A stretch of 64,000 bases of DNA from Noviluteimonas caseinilytica (GCF_018406605.1 NZ_AP024545.1:496001-560000); one strand, 5' to 3'. Counted from the first letter of the stretch, positions 26,044 through 34,649 are shown. Program-made: numbers and translations. The notes: generated from the letters alone by a model not told the origin.

Positions 26044-26070
26044 AAAAAGGCAACGGCGGCTCGCGCCGCC
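26044..26070 (-). terminator. intrinsic terminator after the second tuf gene
   Basis: GGCGGC/GCCGCC with a GCGA tetraloop in the RNA, then GTTGCC and a run of five T, lies about 60 nt after tuf and about 20 nt before tRNA-Trp. It would end the tRNA-tuf transcript, although partial read-through into secE is possible. Confidence 0.6.
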
Positions 26071-26129
26071 ACGCCGTTTTCATTCCGTTCCGGCGGCGCG
26101 GAAGCCCGCGCCGACGGTCCGTCGTTTGC

Positions 26130-27320
26130 TTACTTCAGGATCTTCGCCACCACGCCGGCGCCGACCGTGCGGCCGCCTTCGCGGATCGCGAAGCGCAGGC
26201 CGTCGTCCATCGCGATGGGGTGGATCAGCTCGACCACCATCTTGATGTTGTCGCCCGGCATGACCATTTCCACGCCTTCCGGCAGGGTCACGGCGCCCGT
26301 GATGTCGGTCGTGCGGAAGTAGAACTGCGGGCGGTAGCCCTTGAAGAACGGCGTGTGGCGGCCGCCTTCGTCCTTCGACAGCACGTACACCTCGGCTTCG
26401 AACGTGGTGTGCGGGGTGATCGAACCCGGCTTGGCCAGCACCTGGCCACGCTCCACGTCGTCACGCTTGGTGCCGCGCAGCAGCAGGCCCGCGTTGTCGC
26501 CCGCCTGGCCCTGGTCCAGCAGCTTGCGGAACATTTCCACGCCCGTGACGATCGTCTTCTGCGTCGGACGGATGCCGACGATTTCGATTTCGTCGCCCAC
26601 CTTGATCACGCCGCGCTCGATGCGGCCCGTCACCACCGTGCCGCGGCCCGAGATCGAGAACACGTCTTCCACCGGCATCAGGAACGGCTTGTCGATCGCG
26701 CGCTCCGGCTGCGGGATGAACGAGTCCAGCGCGTCCACCAGCTTCAGGATCGACGGCACGCCGATCTCCGACTGGTCGCCTTCCAGCGCCAGGCGCGCCG
26801 AACCCTTGATGATCGGGGTGTCGTCGCCCGGGAATTCGTACTTGGTCAGCAGCTCGCGCACTTCCATCTCGACGAGCTCCAGCAGCTCGGCGTCGTCCAC
26901 CATGTCCGCCTTGTTCAGGAAGACCACGATGTACGGCACGCCCACCTGGCGCGACAGCAGGATGTGCTCGCGCGTCTGCGGCATCGGGCCGTCGGCCGCC
27001 GAACACACCAGGATCGCGCCGTCCATCTGCGCCGCACCCGTGATCATGTTCTTGACGTAGTCCGCGTGTCCCGGGCAATCCACGTGCGCGTAATGGCGGT
27101 TGGCCGATTCGTATTCCACGTGCGCCGTCGAGATCGTGATGCCGCGCGCCTTCTCTTCCGGCGCAGCGTCAATCGCGTCATAGGCCTTGAACTCGCCGCC
27201 GAAACGCTCCGCGCCCACCTTCGTCAACGCCGCCGTCAGCGTCGTCTTGCCGTGGTCGACGTGGCCGATCGTGCCCACGTTCACGTGGGGCTTGGTGCGC
27301 TCGAACTTACCCTTTGCCAT
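26130..27320 (-). CDS. tuf: Elongation factor Tu, second copy
   Basis: This 396-residue EF-Tu is identical in sequence to that encoded at 9169-10359. Two synonymous differences distinguish the genes (at 27165 and 27210 here). Sequence similarity stops abruptly at the start and stop codons, as expected for gene conversion that is confined to the coding region. It lies downstream of tRNA-Tyr, tRNA-Gly and tRNA-Thr, matching the tufB arrangement of E. coli. Confidence 0.99.
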   Translation of the reverse strand: MAKGKFERTKPHVNVGTIGHVDHGKTTLTAALTKVGAERFGGEFKAYDAIDAAPEEKARGITISTAHVEYESANRHYAHVDCPGHADYVKNMITGAAQMDGAILVCSAADGPMPQTREHILLSRQVGVPYIVVFLNKADMVDDAELLELVEMEVRELLTKYEFPGDDTPIIKGSARLALEGDQSEIGVPSILKLVDALDSFIPQPERAIDKPFLMPVEDVFSISGRGTVVTGRIERGVIKVGDEIEIVGIRPTQKTIVTGVEMFRKLLDQGQAGDNAGLLLRGTKRDDVERGQVLAKPGSITPHTTFEAEVYVLSKDEGGRHTPFFKGYRPQFYFRTTDITGAVTLPEGVEMVMPGDNIKMVVELIHPIAMDDGLRFAIREGGRTVGAGVVAKILK

Positions 27321-27377
27321 GGCTCTTCTCGATGGGTTGCAGTGGTTGGCGTTTCGGTGGTGCGGTTACAGCTGATG

Positions 27378-27453
27378 TGGTGCTCACGAAAGGAATCGAA
27401 CCTTCGACCTCCTCCTTACCAAGGAGGTGCTCTACCGACTGAGCTACGTGAGC
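27378..27453 (-). tRNA. thrT: tRNA-Thr (anticodon GGT)
   Basis: A 76-nt tRNA with acceptor arms GCTCACG/CGTGAGC, anticodon stem CCTCC/GGAGG around TTGGTAA (anticodon GGT) and T-loop TTCGATT. The CCA end is encoded. It is the tRNA closest to the second tuf gene. Confidence 0.97.
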
Positions 27454-27490
27454 GGAACTTCTTTCAAGCAATCTGCGTCGCGACGTTCAA

Positions 27491-27564
27491 TGGAGCGGGA
27501 GACGGGAATCGAACCCGCACAATCAGCTTGGAAGGCTGAAGTTCTACCATTGAACTACTCCCGC
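27491..27564 (-). tRNA. glyT: tRNA-Gly (anticodon TCC)
   Basis: A 74-nt tRNA with acceptor arms GCGGGAG/CTCCCGC, anticodon stem TCAGC/GCTGA around CTTCCAA (anticodon TCC) and T-loop TTCGATT. The CCA end is encoded. It is part of the Tyr-Gly-Thr-tuf cluster. Confidence 0.97.
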
Positions 27565-27640
27565 GCCGTCCGGTTTGCACCGGTGAAACTGCTTGGGTCC
27601 TGCACCGTCGGTTGGTAACGCCGCCGGCTTGAATCGATCC

Positions 27641-27726
27641 TGGTGGAGGGAGGTGGATTCGAACCACCGAAGGCGTAAGCCAGCAGATTTACAGTCTGCC
27701 CCCGTTGGCCGCTTGGGTATCCCTCC
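27641..27726 (-). tRNA. tyrU: tRNA-Tyr (anticodon GTA)
   Basis: An 86-nt class II tRNA with acceptor arms GGAGGGA/TCCCTCC, anticodon loop TGTAAAT (GTA), a long variable arm and T-loop TTCGAAT. The CCA end is encoded. It is the first tRNA of the tuf cluster, with a strong promoter directly upstream. Confidence 0.97.
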
Positions 27727-27739
27727 AAAAGAGCCCGAA

Positions 27740-27768
27740 ATTCTGGCGCCGCGACGCCGGGAAGTCAA
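27740..27768 (-). promoter_or_regulatory. sigma70-type promoter of the tRNA-tuf cluster
   Basis: On the minus strand TTGACT (27763-27768), a 17-nt spacer and CAGAAT (27740-27745) precede tRNA-Tyr by 13 nt. The -35 box lies inside a 17-nt perfect palindrome at 27764-27780. Confidence 0.72.
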
Positions 27769-27780
27769 CGATTCGTTGAC
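27764..27780 (-). promoter_or_regulatory. palindrome over the tRNA-Tyr -35 box
   Basis: GTCAACGATTCGTTGAC is a perfect inverted repeat around one central base. It lies between the ychF stop and tRNA-Tyr, overlapping the -35 box. A protein-binding operator is possible; a chance palindrome cannot be excluded. Confidence 0.4.
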
Positions 27781-27797
27781 ATCTTTCTTGCGGGGCT

Positions 27798-28889
27798 TCA
27801 GACGTTGAAGCGGAAATGGAGGACGTCGCCTTCCTGCACGCGGTATTCCTTGCCTTCCAGGCGCAAGCGGCCGGCGTCGCGGGCCCCGGATTCGCCGCGG
27901 TACTTCAGGAAGTCGTCGTACGCGATGGTCTCGGCCCGGATGAAGCCCTTCTCGAAGTCGGTGTGGATGACCGCGGCGGCCTGCGGGGCGGTGGAACCGG
28001 CCCGCACGGTCCAGGCCCGGACTTCCTTCACGCCCGCGGTGAAGTAGGTCTGCAGGCCCAGGAGCTTGTAGGCGGCCCGGATCACGCGGTTCAGGCCCGG
28101 CTCGTCCAGGCCCAGGTCGTGGAGGAAGGTGTCGCGGTCGGCGTCGTCCAGCTGGCTGAGCTCTTCCTCGATGGCGGCCGAGACCGGCACCACTTCGGCG
28201 CCCTCGCCCGCCGCGCGGGCGCGGACGGCATCCAGGTGGTGGTTGCTCTCGAACCCGTCCTCGAGCACGTTGGCCACGTACATCACCGGCTTGAGGGTCA
28301 GCAGGAACAGGTCGCGGACCTGGGCCTTGTCGTCGTCGGACAGGCCCAGCGCGCGCGCCGGCTTGCCGGCGTCCAGGCCCGCGCGCACGCGGCCCAGGAC
28401 CTCGGCGCGGATCTTGGCGTCCTTGTCCCCGGTCTTGGCCGAGCGCTCGGCGCGGTTGAGCGCCTTCTCGACCGAATCCAGGTCGGCCAGCGCCAGTTCG
28501 GTGTCGATGGTGTCGATGTCGGAGATCGGATCGACCTTGCCCGTCACGTGGACGATGTCCCCGTTCTCGAAGCAGCGCACCACGTGCGTGATCGCATCGA
28601 CCTCGCGGATGTGCGCCAGGAACTTGTTCCCCAGGCCCTCGCCGCTCGCCGCGCCGGCCACCAGGCCCGCGATGTCGACGAATTCCACCGCGGTCGGGAT
28701 CACCTTCTGCGGCTTGACGATGTCGCTCAGCGCGTTCAGGCGCGGATCCGGCACGGGCACGATGCCGACGTTGGGCTCGATCGTGCAGAACGGGAAGTTG
28801 GCCGCCGCGATGCCCGCCTTGGTCAGCGCGTTGAAGAGGGTCGACTTGCCGACGTTGGGCAGGCCGACGATGCCGCATTTGATGCCCAT
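27798..28889 (-). CDS. ychF: Redox-regulated ATPase/GTPase YchF (OLA1 family)
   Basis: YchF is an Obg-related P-loop NTPase that prefers ATP and associates with ribosomes. The 363-residue protein has GLPNVGKSTLFNALTKAGIA (P-loop at about 9-18), DIAGLVAGAASGEGLGNKFL (G3) and the C-terminal TGS-like domain ending YRVQEGDVLHFRFNV. It follows pth, a common gammaproteobacterial neighbour, but a 64-nt hairpin-forming repeat sits between the two. Confidence 0.97.
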   Translation of the reverse strand: MGIKCGIVGLPNVGKSTLFNALTKAGIAAANFPFCTIEPNVGIVPVPDPRLNALSDIVKPQKVIPTAVEFVDIAGLVAGAASGEGLGNKFLAHIREVDAITHVVRCFENGDIVHVTGKVDPISDIDTIDTELALADLDSVEKALNRAERSAKTGDKDAKIRAEVLGRVRAGLDAGKPARALGLSDDDKAQVRDLFLLTLKPVMYVANVLEDGFESNHHLDAVRARAAGEGAEVVPVSAAIEEELSQLDDADRDTFLHDLGLDEPGLNRVIRAAYKLLGLQTYFTAGVKEVRAWTVRAGSTAPQAAAVIHTDFEKGFIRAETIAYDDFLKYRGESGARDAGRLRLEGKEYRVQEGDVLHFRFNV

Positions 28890-28901
28890 GGGGGTGGATC
28901 C

Positions 28902-28965
28902 GTGATTCGTGATTCGTGATTGGTGACTCGGGCGCCCGAATCACCAATCACCAATCGCCAATCAC
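28902..28965 (-). repeat. 64-nt inverted repeat of GTGATT units between pth and ychF
   Basis: Two 32-nt arms meet at CGGGCGCCCG and match at 28 of 32 positions when one is reverse complemented. Each arm is itself three to four copies of a GTGATTSG-type heptamer/octamer. The right arm contains the pth stop codon. The structure could end or stabilise the pth transcript, or be a mobile-type extragenic repeat. Confidence 0.6.
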
Positions 28966-29543
28966 GCCTTGGCCGTGTTGAGGCGCTTGGTCGCCTCGTT
29001 GATGTCGCCCGACACCGCGAGCGGCATGACGTCCATCGCATCGTCGATCGCGCGCAGGATGCTGGCTTCGTCGTCGCGCCCGGGCTTGCCCAGCACCCAC
29101 GGCGTGACCTTGTCCTTGTGGCCGGGATGGCCGATGCCGACCCGCAACCGGTGGAACCGGCCGTGGCCGAGCAGCCGCATCGTGTCGCGCAGGCCATTCT
29201 GTCCGCCGTGCCCGCCATCGAACTTGAGGCGCGCGATGCCCGGCGCAAGGTCCAGTTCGTCGTGCGCGAGCAGCGCTTCTTCCGGCTCGATCTTCCAGTA
29301 ACGCAACGCGGCGGTGACCGACTTGCCGCTGAGGTTCATGAAGGTGGCCGGCTTGAGCAGCCACACCGGCTGGCCCGCGATCTCCACCTTCGTCGTCTCG
29401 CCGAAGAGCTTGGATTCCAGCCCGAAACGCCCGCCGAGTTTCTCGGCGAGCGCATCCACGAACCAGAACCCGGCGTTGTGCCGGGTCCGGGCGTGTTCGG
29501 GTCCGGGATTGCCCAGACCGACGATGAGACGCAAGCCAGGCAA
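28962..29543 (-). CDS. pth: Peptidyl-tRNA hydrolase
   Basis: Pth releases tRNA from prematurely dropped peptidyl-tRNA and is essential in most bacteria. The 193-residue protein has RLIVGLGNPGPEHARTRHNA with the catalytic histidine and asparagine of the N-terminal region, FMNLSG and the GGHGGQNGLRD motif. The start is TTG four nucleotides after the rplY stop: no ATG or GTG lies in the region needed to encode the conserved N-terminus. Confidence 0.95.
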   Translation of the reverse strand: MPGLRLIVGLGNPGPEHARTRHNAGFWFVDALAEKLGGRFGLESKLFGETTKVEIAGQPVWLLKPATFMNLSGKSVTAALRYWKIEPEEALLAHDELDLAPGIARLKFDGGHGGQNGLRDTMRLLGHGRFHRLRVGIGHPGHKDKVTPWVLGKPGRDDEASILRAIDDAMDVMPLAVSGDINEATKRLNTAKA

Positions 29544-29546
29544 GGC

Positions 29547-30209
29547 TTACTTCTTCTCTTCGTCCTTCTTGGCGACCTTGGCCGCCGGCACTTCGGCCGC
29601 AGGCGCTTCGACCGCTTCTTCGACGTCTTCCGTGCCGTGCTTGGCGATGACGATGGCCACGTCGTGTTCCTTGCCGAGCTTCAGCTCGGGGAGCTCGACG
29701 CCCTTCGGCAGCTTGAGGTCCGACAGGTGGACGATGTCGCCGACCGTCAGCGCGGACAGGTCGATTTCGATGAACTCCGGCAGGTCCTTCGGCAGGCAGG
29801 TCACTTCGACGTCGTTGAGCTCGTGCAGCACGATGACGTCGGCGGCCTTGCCGGCGGGCGACTTCTCTTCGTTGAGGAAGTGCAGCGGGACCGAGACGCG
29901 GATGGCCTGGTTCTCGTCAACGCGCTGGAAGTCCAGGTGCATGATGATCTGCTTGTACGGATGGCGCTGCATGTCACGCAGCAGCACCTTCTGCACCTTG
30001 CCGTCGAGGTCGAGGTCGAGGATGGACGAGTAGAACCACTCGTTCTGGCTGGCGAGCCAGGTCTTCTCGTGCTCGAGCTGGATGCTCTGCGGGGCGGACT
30101 TGCCGCCGTAGACGATGGCCGGGATCGACGCTGCGCGACGGAGGCGGCGGCTCGCACCCTTGCCTTCGTCCTTGCGGCTCGATGCCGAGATCTTGTGTTC
30201 GGTTGCCAT
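29547..30209 (-). CDS. rplY: 50S ribosomal protein L25/general stress protein Ctc (bL25)
   Basis: L25 binds 5S rRNA. At 220 residues this is the long Ctc type, with the 5S-binding domain (about 1-95), a second beta domain (about 96-190) and an Ala/Glu/Lys-rich tail. The N-terminus includes SRKDEGKGASRRLRRAASIP. It lies between prs and pth in the common prs-rplY-pth-ychF cluster. Confidence 0.96.
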   Translation of the reverse strand: MATEHKISASSRKDEGKGASRRLRRAASIPAIVYGGKSAPQSIQLEHEKTWLASQNEWFYSSILDLDLDGKVQKVLLRDMQRHPYKQIIMHLDFQRVDENQAIRVSVPLHFLNEEKSPAGKAADVIVLHELNDVEVTCLPKDLPEFIEIDLSALTVGDIVHLSDLKLPKGVELPELKLGKEHDVAIVIAKHGTEDVEEAVEAPAAEVPAAKVAKKDEEKK

Positions 30210-30238
30210 GATTGCTTACTCACTCTTGTTGCAATGAA

Positions 30239-30284
30239 ACCGCCTCGCGGCGGTGGATGCCGCTCACCCGCGACCAGGTGAGCG
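30239..30284 (-). promoter_or_regulatory. two hairpins in the prs-rplY gap
   Basis: In mRNA sense CGCTCACC/GGTGAGCG (30261-30284, 8-nt loop) is followed by ACCGCC/GGCGGT with a GCGA tetraloop (30239-30254) and TTTCATT. The second resembles a weak terminator about 30 nt before rplY. It could adjust L25 levels relative to prs. Confidence 0.45.
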
Positions 30285-30307
30285 ATGGTGCCAGTGCACT
30301 GCGTCGA

Positions 30308-31267
30308 TCAATCGACGTACAGCGAACTGACGGATTCTCCGAAGGCGATGCGGCGGATCGTTTCCGCCAGCAGCTCGGCGACGCTGAGCTGGCGGATGCG
30401 GCTGCATCCCTTCGCCGCGGCCGAGAGCGGGATGGTGTCTGTCACCACCAGCTCGTCGAGTTGCGACTTGTTCAAGTTGTCGATCGCCGGGCCCGAAAGC
30501 ACGGGGTGCGTGCAGTACGCGACCACCTTGATCGCGCCCTGCGCCTTCAGCGCCGCGGCCGCCGCGCACAAGGTGCCCGCGGTGTCCACGATGTCGTCGA
30601 CGAGGACGCAGATCCTGCCTTCCACGTCGCCGATGATGTTCATCACGGTGGACACGTTCGCACGCGGACGCCGCTTGTCGATGATCGCCAGGTCCGCGTC
30701 GTCGAGGCGCTTGGCGATGGCCCGTGCGCGCACCACGCCGCCGACGTCCGGCGACACCACGATCAGGTTGTCCGTGCCGTGCGCGCGCCAGATGTCGGCG
30801 AGCAGCAGCGGCGAGGCGTACACGTTGTCGACCGGGATGTCGAAGAAGCCCTGGATCTGGTCCGCGTGCAGGTCCACCGTGAGGACGCGATCGGCACCGA
30901 CCGCCGAGAACATCTTCGCGGCCACCTTGGCCGTGATCGGCACGCGCGCAGAACGCGGGCGACGATCCTGGCGCGCATACCCGAAGTACGGCACCACGGC
31001 GGTCACGTTGGACACCGATGCGCGCTTGAGCGCGTCGATCAGCACCAGCAGTTCCACCAGGTTTTCCGCGCTGGGCGCGCCCGTCGGCTGGATGACGAAC
31101 ACTTCCTGCCGGCGCACGTTTTCTTCGATCTCGACCTGCACCTCGCCATCGGAGAAGGTGCTGACCAGCGCCTTGCCGAGCCGGATGCCGAGTTCCTTGC
31201 ACACCGCCTCGGCGAGGGGGCGGTTTGCGTTGCCGGTGAACACCAGCAAATTGCGATCTTCTTGCAT
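30308..31267 (-). CDS. prs: Ribose-phosphate pyrophosphokinase
   Basis: Prs makes PRPP from ribose 5-phosphate and ATP, feeding purine, pyrimidine, histidine, tryptophan and NAD synthesis. The 319-residue cytosolic enzyme shows FSDGEVQVEIEENVRRQEVF, the flexible loop YARQDRRPRSARVPITAK and the PRPP-binding VLVDDIVDTAGTLCAAA. Length is as usual for class I enzymes. It is 33 nt after tRNA-Gln and probably co-transcribed with it. Confidence 0.98.
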   Translation of the reverse strand: MQEDRNLLVFTGNANRPLAEAVCKELGIRLGKALVSTFSDGEVQVEIEENVRRQEVFVIQPTGAPSAENLVELLVLIDALKRASVSNVTAVVPYFGYARQDRRPRSARVPITAKVAAKMFSAVGADRVLTVDLHADQIQGFFDIPVDNVYASPLLLADIWRAHGTDNLIVVSPDVGGVVRARAIAKRLDDADLAIIDKRRPRANVSTVMNIIGDVEGRICVLVDDIVDTAGTLCAAAAALKAQGAIKVVAYCTHPVLSGPAIDNLNKSQLDELVVTDTIPLSAAAKGCSRIRQLSVAELLAETIRRIAFGESVSSLYVD

Positions 31268-31300
31268 GTTGGCTCCGCTGCGCTCTGACCGTTGCGGGAT

Positions 31301-31377
31301 TGGCAGGGACGGAAGGATTCGAACCTTCGAATGCCGGGATCAAAACCCGGTGCCTTAGGCCACTTGGCGACGTCCCT
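31301..31377 (-). tRNA. glnU: tRNA-Gln (anticodon TTG)
   Basis: A 77-nt tRNA with acceptor arms AGGGACG/CGTCCCT, anticodon stem CCGGG/CCCGG around TTTTGAT (anticodon TTG) and T-loop TTCGAAT. The CCA end is encoded. It is wedged between ispE (4-nt gap) and prs, the usual position in Xanthomonas relatives. Confidence 0.97.
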
Positions 31378-31381
31378 TCCG

Positions 31382-32248
31382 TTATCGGTCGAGTGCATCG
31401 CGCATCGGGGACGCCTGCGCTCCCGCGGCCAACCAGGCCGAGAGGTGCGGCATTCCCTCGCGCAAGCGGTCCAGCGCTTTTCCGGCGGATCCGCGGTCGG
31501 CGAATTCGACGAAGCAACCACTGCCCGTGCCGGTCAATCGCGGTGTGCCGATCTGCGCCAATGCTGCGAACACGGCCTGAAGGGCCGGTTCGCGGCGGCG
31601 CAGCACCGGCTCGAACGCGTTGCCGAGCACTGCTCCCGAAACGAAGTCGCGCATTGTCGTTGCCGGGGAATCCCGCGTCAATTCAGGGATTTGGAATAAC
31701 GCGGCGGTCGGCACGTGGATGCCGGGATCGACGAGGACATACCACGCCGGCGGCAGGGCGATCGGCGTGAGGATTTCGCCGACGCCCTCGGCCCAGGCGT
31801 TGTCGCCGCGGACGAACACGGGGACGTCGGCGCCGAGGGCCAGGCCGAGGGCGGCGAGGCGATCGACGCCTAGATGGAGGTTCCACAGCCGGTCGAGGGC
31901 GAGCAGCACGGTGGCGGCATCCGACGACCCGCCGCCGAAGCCGCCGCCGGCGGGAATGCGCTTTTCGACGGAGATGTCCGCACCTAGTGACGTATTGGAT
32001 GCGCGTTGCAGGGCGTTGGCGGCGCGGATGGCCAGATCGTCGGTCTCCGCCACGCCGGGCACCGAGGCCCCGACCCGCCGGATCACCCCGTCGTCCCGCA
32101 CCCGGATCCGCACTTCGTCGCCCCAGTCGAGCAGGCGGAAGACGGTCTGCAGCGCGTGGTACCCGTCCGGCCGGCGGCCGGTGATGTGCAGGAACAGGTT
32201 GAGCTTGGCCGGCGCCGGCCAGGCGGTCCACCCGGCGTCCATGGTCAT
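31382..32248 (-). CDS. ispE: 4-diphosphocytidyl-2-C-methyl-D-erythritol kinase
   Basis: IspE phosphorylates CDP-methylerythritol in the MEP isoprenoid pathway. The 288-residue GHMP-family kinase has PAPAKLNLFLHITGRRPDGY near the N-terminus, the ATP-binding IPAGGGFGGGSSDAATVLLA and C-terminal TGTGSGCFVEF. The ATG at 32248 overlaps the lolB stop as ATGA and is preferred over one two codons later. It is followed at once by tRNA-Gln. Confidence 0.97.
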   Translation of the reverse strand: MTMDAGWTAWPAPAKLNLFLHITGRRPDGYHALQTVFRLLDWGDEVRIRVRDDGVIRRVGASVPGVAETDDLAIRAANALQRASNTSLGADISVEKRIPAGGGFGGGSSDAATVLLALDRLWNLHLGVDRLAALGLALGADVPVFVRGDNAWAEGVGEILTPIALPPAWYVLVDPGIHVPTAALFQIPELTRDSPATTMRDFVSGAVLGNAFEPVLRRREPALQAVFAALAQIGTPRLTGTGSGCFVEFADRGSAGKALDRLREGMPHLSAWLAAGAQASPMRDALDR

Positions 32249-32868
32249 TGCGTCCAGGCGTCGGCGGTCCAGGCATCCACCACCAGGCGGACGCGGGCGT
32301 CGCCCTTGGTGGCCTCCACCCGGCCCGGCAGTTCGATGCCGGCGCGGTCGACGATGCGCCAATTGGCGTAGTCAATCGTCCAGCCGGCTTCCGAAATCCG
32401 CGTCAATCGGCGATCCGCGCCGTAGGCCAGCGTGGCGTCGGCGCCGCCCAGGCCGCGCACCCAGCGCACGAGCGCATCGACCGGGATGTCCCAGCGCGTC
32501 GCGTCGCGGACCAGCGCGCCGGCGTCGGGCCCGGTGCGTGTGCCGCCGGCGAGGCCTTCAAGCACCGCATCGCCGTCGCCGCCCGTCACGCGCCAGCTCT
32601 GGCGGGTGATCGGCGCGCTCAGCGACACGTCGAAGCGCGGCCCCTGCTGCGTCCATTCGATGCGGCCGTTGCCGCCATCCTTGCCGTTGGAGACCGCCAC
32701 GCGGCCCGTCATCGACCAGTCCGGCACCGCCGCGAGCGCGGCTTCGCGCATCGCCTGGTGGGCCTGCGCCGTCCCTTCGACGGCGGGCAAGGCCGGCGCA
32801 GCCGGACGCGTGGCGCAGCCCGCCAGCGCGATGGCCAGCATCGCAATCCCGATCGCACGCATGGTCAT
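32245..32868 (-). CDS. lolB: Outer-membrane lipoprotein insertion protein LolB
   Basis: LolB receives lipoproteins from LolA and inserts them in the outer membrane. The 207-residue protein has a lipoprotein signal peptide (MTMRAIGIAMLAIALAGC) with cysteine 18 as the lipidated residue. The later WRVTGGDGDAVLEG and DALVRWVRGL blocks match the family. Both ends overlap neighbours by 4 nt, making TPR-lolB-ispE one translation-coupled unit. Confidence 0.93.
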   Translation of the reverse strand: MTMRAIGIAMLAIALAGCATRPAAPALPAVEGTAQAHQAMREAALAAVPDWSMTGRVAVSNGKDGGNGRIEWTQQGPRFDVSLSAPITRQSWRVTGGDGDAVLEGLAGGTRTGPDAGALVRDATRWDIPVDALVRWVRGLGGADATLAYGADRRLTRISEAGWTIDYANWRIVDRAGIELPGRVEATKGDARVRLVVDAWTADAWTQ

Positions 32869-34541
32869 GCGCCCGTCTTCTCGAGCGCGCGCTTCAACGC
32901 GCGGTTTTCCGGATCGAGCTTCTTCGCTTCATCGAAATACTTCCGGCTCTCGTCTTTCTGCCCCATCACCCACAGCACTTCGCCGAGGTGCGAGGCGATT
33001 TCCGGATCCTTCTGCAGGGCGAAGGCGCGGCGCAATTCGGACAGCGCTTCGGCGTTGCGGCCGAGGCGATAGAGCACCCAGCCGTAGCTGTCGATGATGG
33101 CGGCGTTGCCCGGTTCGGCGGCGCGCGCGCGGTCGATCAGTTCAAGCGCCTCGGCGTAACGCGTCGTGCGATCGGCCAGCGTGTAGCCGAGCGCGTTGAG
33201 CGCGTTCACGTCTTCCGGATCGCTGACCAGGATGCGGCGGAAATCCGCCTCCGCGCGCGGGATGTCGTCGCGGCGTTCCCACGTCAGTGCACGCGAATAC
33301 AGCAGCGCCGGATCATCGGGATACGCGGCCAGGCCGCGCGCGTAGACGTCGAGTTCCTGCGCGGCCTGTCCGTCCTTGCCGCGCAATTCGGCTTCGAGCA
33401 GGTACGCGTCGCGGCGCGTGTCTTCCTCCGCCGTCGCATCGCCCTGCAACTGGCGCAGCGCGTCGTACGCCTCGTTGTTGCGCTTGAGCTCGTGCAGCAC
33501 GTTGGCGGCGCGCAGGCGCGCGATCCAGCGCGCTTCCCCGCCCGGCACGCTGCGATACCATTCGAGCGCTTCGGCATTGCGCTTCAGCAACTCGGCGACC
33601 TGGCCCAGCAGCAGGCGACGCTCGGGATCGGGCTTCGCCGATTCCTTCTTCAGTTCTTCGTACAGCGCGGCGAGCGCGACCTGGTCGTCCGCGCGCGACA
33701 GCAACGCGGCGCGCAGGCCGTAGCTGCGATCGTCCTGCGGCCCGCGCGCGAGCACGCCGGCGGCCGCGGCGCTGTCGCCGAGCGCGTCGTACTCGGCGGC
33801 GATCGACATGCGCAGTTCTTCGTTCTGGTAGGCCGTCGCGGCGATGGTGGCGAGCACCTTGCGCGATTCGTCCGGCTTGCCCGATTCGCGCAGCTGGCTG
33901 GCGCGCAGCAGCGCGACGCGCGGCTCGGCCGGGAAGCGCTTCACGACCTCGTCGATGATCCGGTCCGCCAGCGCGGGCTGTTCCAGCCGCTGCGCCAGGC
34001 CGCCGAAGGCCAGCCAGGACTGCAGGCGATCGGGGATCTGGCGATCGTCCACGATCTCGCCCAGCAGGCGGCCGGCCAGCTTCGGATCCTTGCCGCCGCT
34101 GCTCAGCGCCAGCAGCGCATGGCGCCAGCCGATGTCGCCCTTGTCGGACAGCAGCACGCCCAGTTCGCGGCGCGCCTGGGAGGCATCGTTGCGACGGAGC
34201 GCCAGGGTGGCCTGCGCGGCATGCATGGCCAGCGAGTCCGGCGCGCGCTGGCGCCACAGCTTCAGCGCCGCCTCGGCGCGCTTGTCGTCGTTGGCCAGCA
34301 GCGCGATGCGGGTGGCGCGCTCGGCCAGGCCGGCGTCGTCGGTGGCGCGGGCCGCGTCGAGGTACCACTTCGAGGCCTCGTCCAGTTGGCCGGCCTGCAG
34401 CGCGAATTCACCGGCCAGGGTCCCCTCGAGCGCGGGCGCGGCGTCGGCCTTGCGCGCGGCGCCGGCGGGCGCGGCGATCGCGAGCAGGAGGCTCGCGCCG
34501 AGCGTGAGGAAGGACAGGCGGGGCGAGGCGGGTGTCGGCAT
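32865..34541 (-). CDS. Secreted or periplasmic tetratricopeptide-repeat protein
   Basis: A 558-residue protein with an N-terminal signal peptide (about 1-28, ending AGAARK) and TPR-like helical repeats over most of its length. The C-terminal part (about 430-550) is clearest, with NALGYTLADRTTRYAEALEL, then IDSYGWVLYRLGRNAEALSE and LRRAF. Such proteins usually scaffold complexes, and homologues sit upstream of lolB in related genomes. The exact role is unknown. It starts divergently from hemA and is coupled to lolB. Confidence 0.85.
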   Translation of the reverse strand: MPTPASPRLSFLTLGASLLLAIAAPAGAARKADAAPALEGTLAGEFALQAGQLDEASKWYLDAARATDDAGLAERATRIALLANDDKRAEAALKLWRQRAPDSLAMHAAQATLALRRNDASQARRELGVLLSDKGDIGWRHALLALSSGGKDPKLAGRLLGEIVDDRQIPDRLQSWLAFGGLAQRLEQPALADRIIDEVVKRFPAEPRVALLRASQLRESGKPDESRKVLATIAATAYQNEELRMSIAAEYDALGDSAAAAGVLARGPQDDRSYGLRAALLSRADDQVALAALYEELKKESAKPDPERRLLLGQVAELLKRNAEALEWYRSVPGGEARWIARLRAANVLHELKRNNEAYDALRQLQGDATAEEDTRRDAYLLEAELRGKDGQAAQELDVYARGLAAYPDDPALLYSRALTWERRDDIPRAEADFRRILVSDPEDVNALNALGYTLADRTTRYAEALELIDRARAAEPGNAAIIDSYGWVLYRLGRNAEALSELRRAFALQKDPEIASHLGEVLWVMGQKDESRKYFDEAKKLDPENRALKRALEKTGA

Positions 34542-34545
34542 CGGA

Positions 34546-34574
34546 ACTTCCGTGGGGGCGCGGGCCGGTAGAAT
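34546..34574 (+). promoter_or_regulatory. candidate hemA promoter
   Basis: TAGAAT (34569-34574) follows ACTTCC (34546-34551) by 17 nt. The -10 is good and the -35 weak. It lies 75 nt before the hemA ATG in the TPR-hemA divergent spacer. Confidence 0.4.
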
Positions 34575-34649
34575 GTGCGACCGCGCCTGAAGGCGAGGTC
34601 CCGCGGCAGCTTAGCGCAGCCCTCGGAACGAACGAATGAGCCCGCGTCC

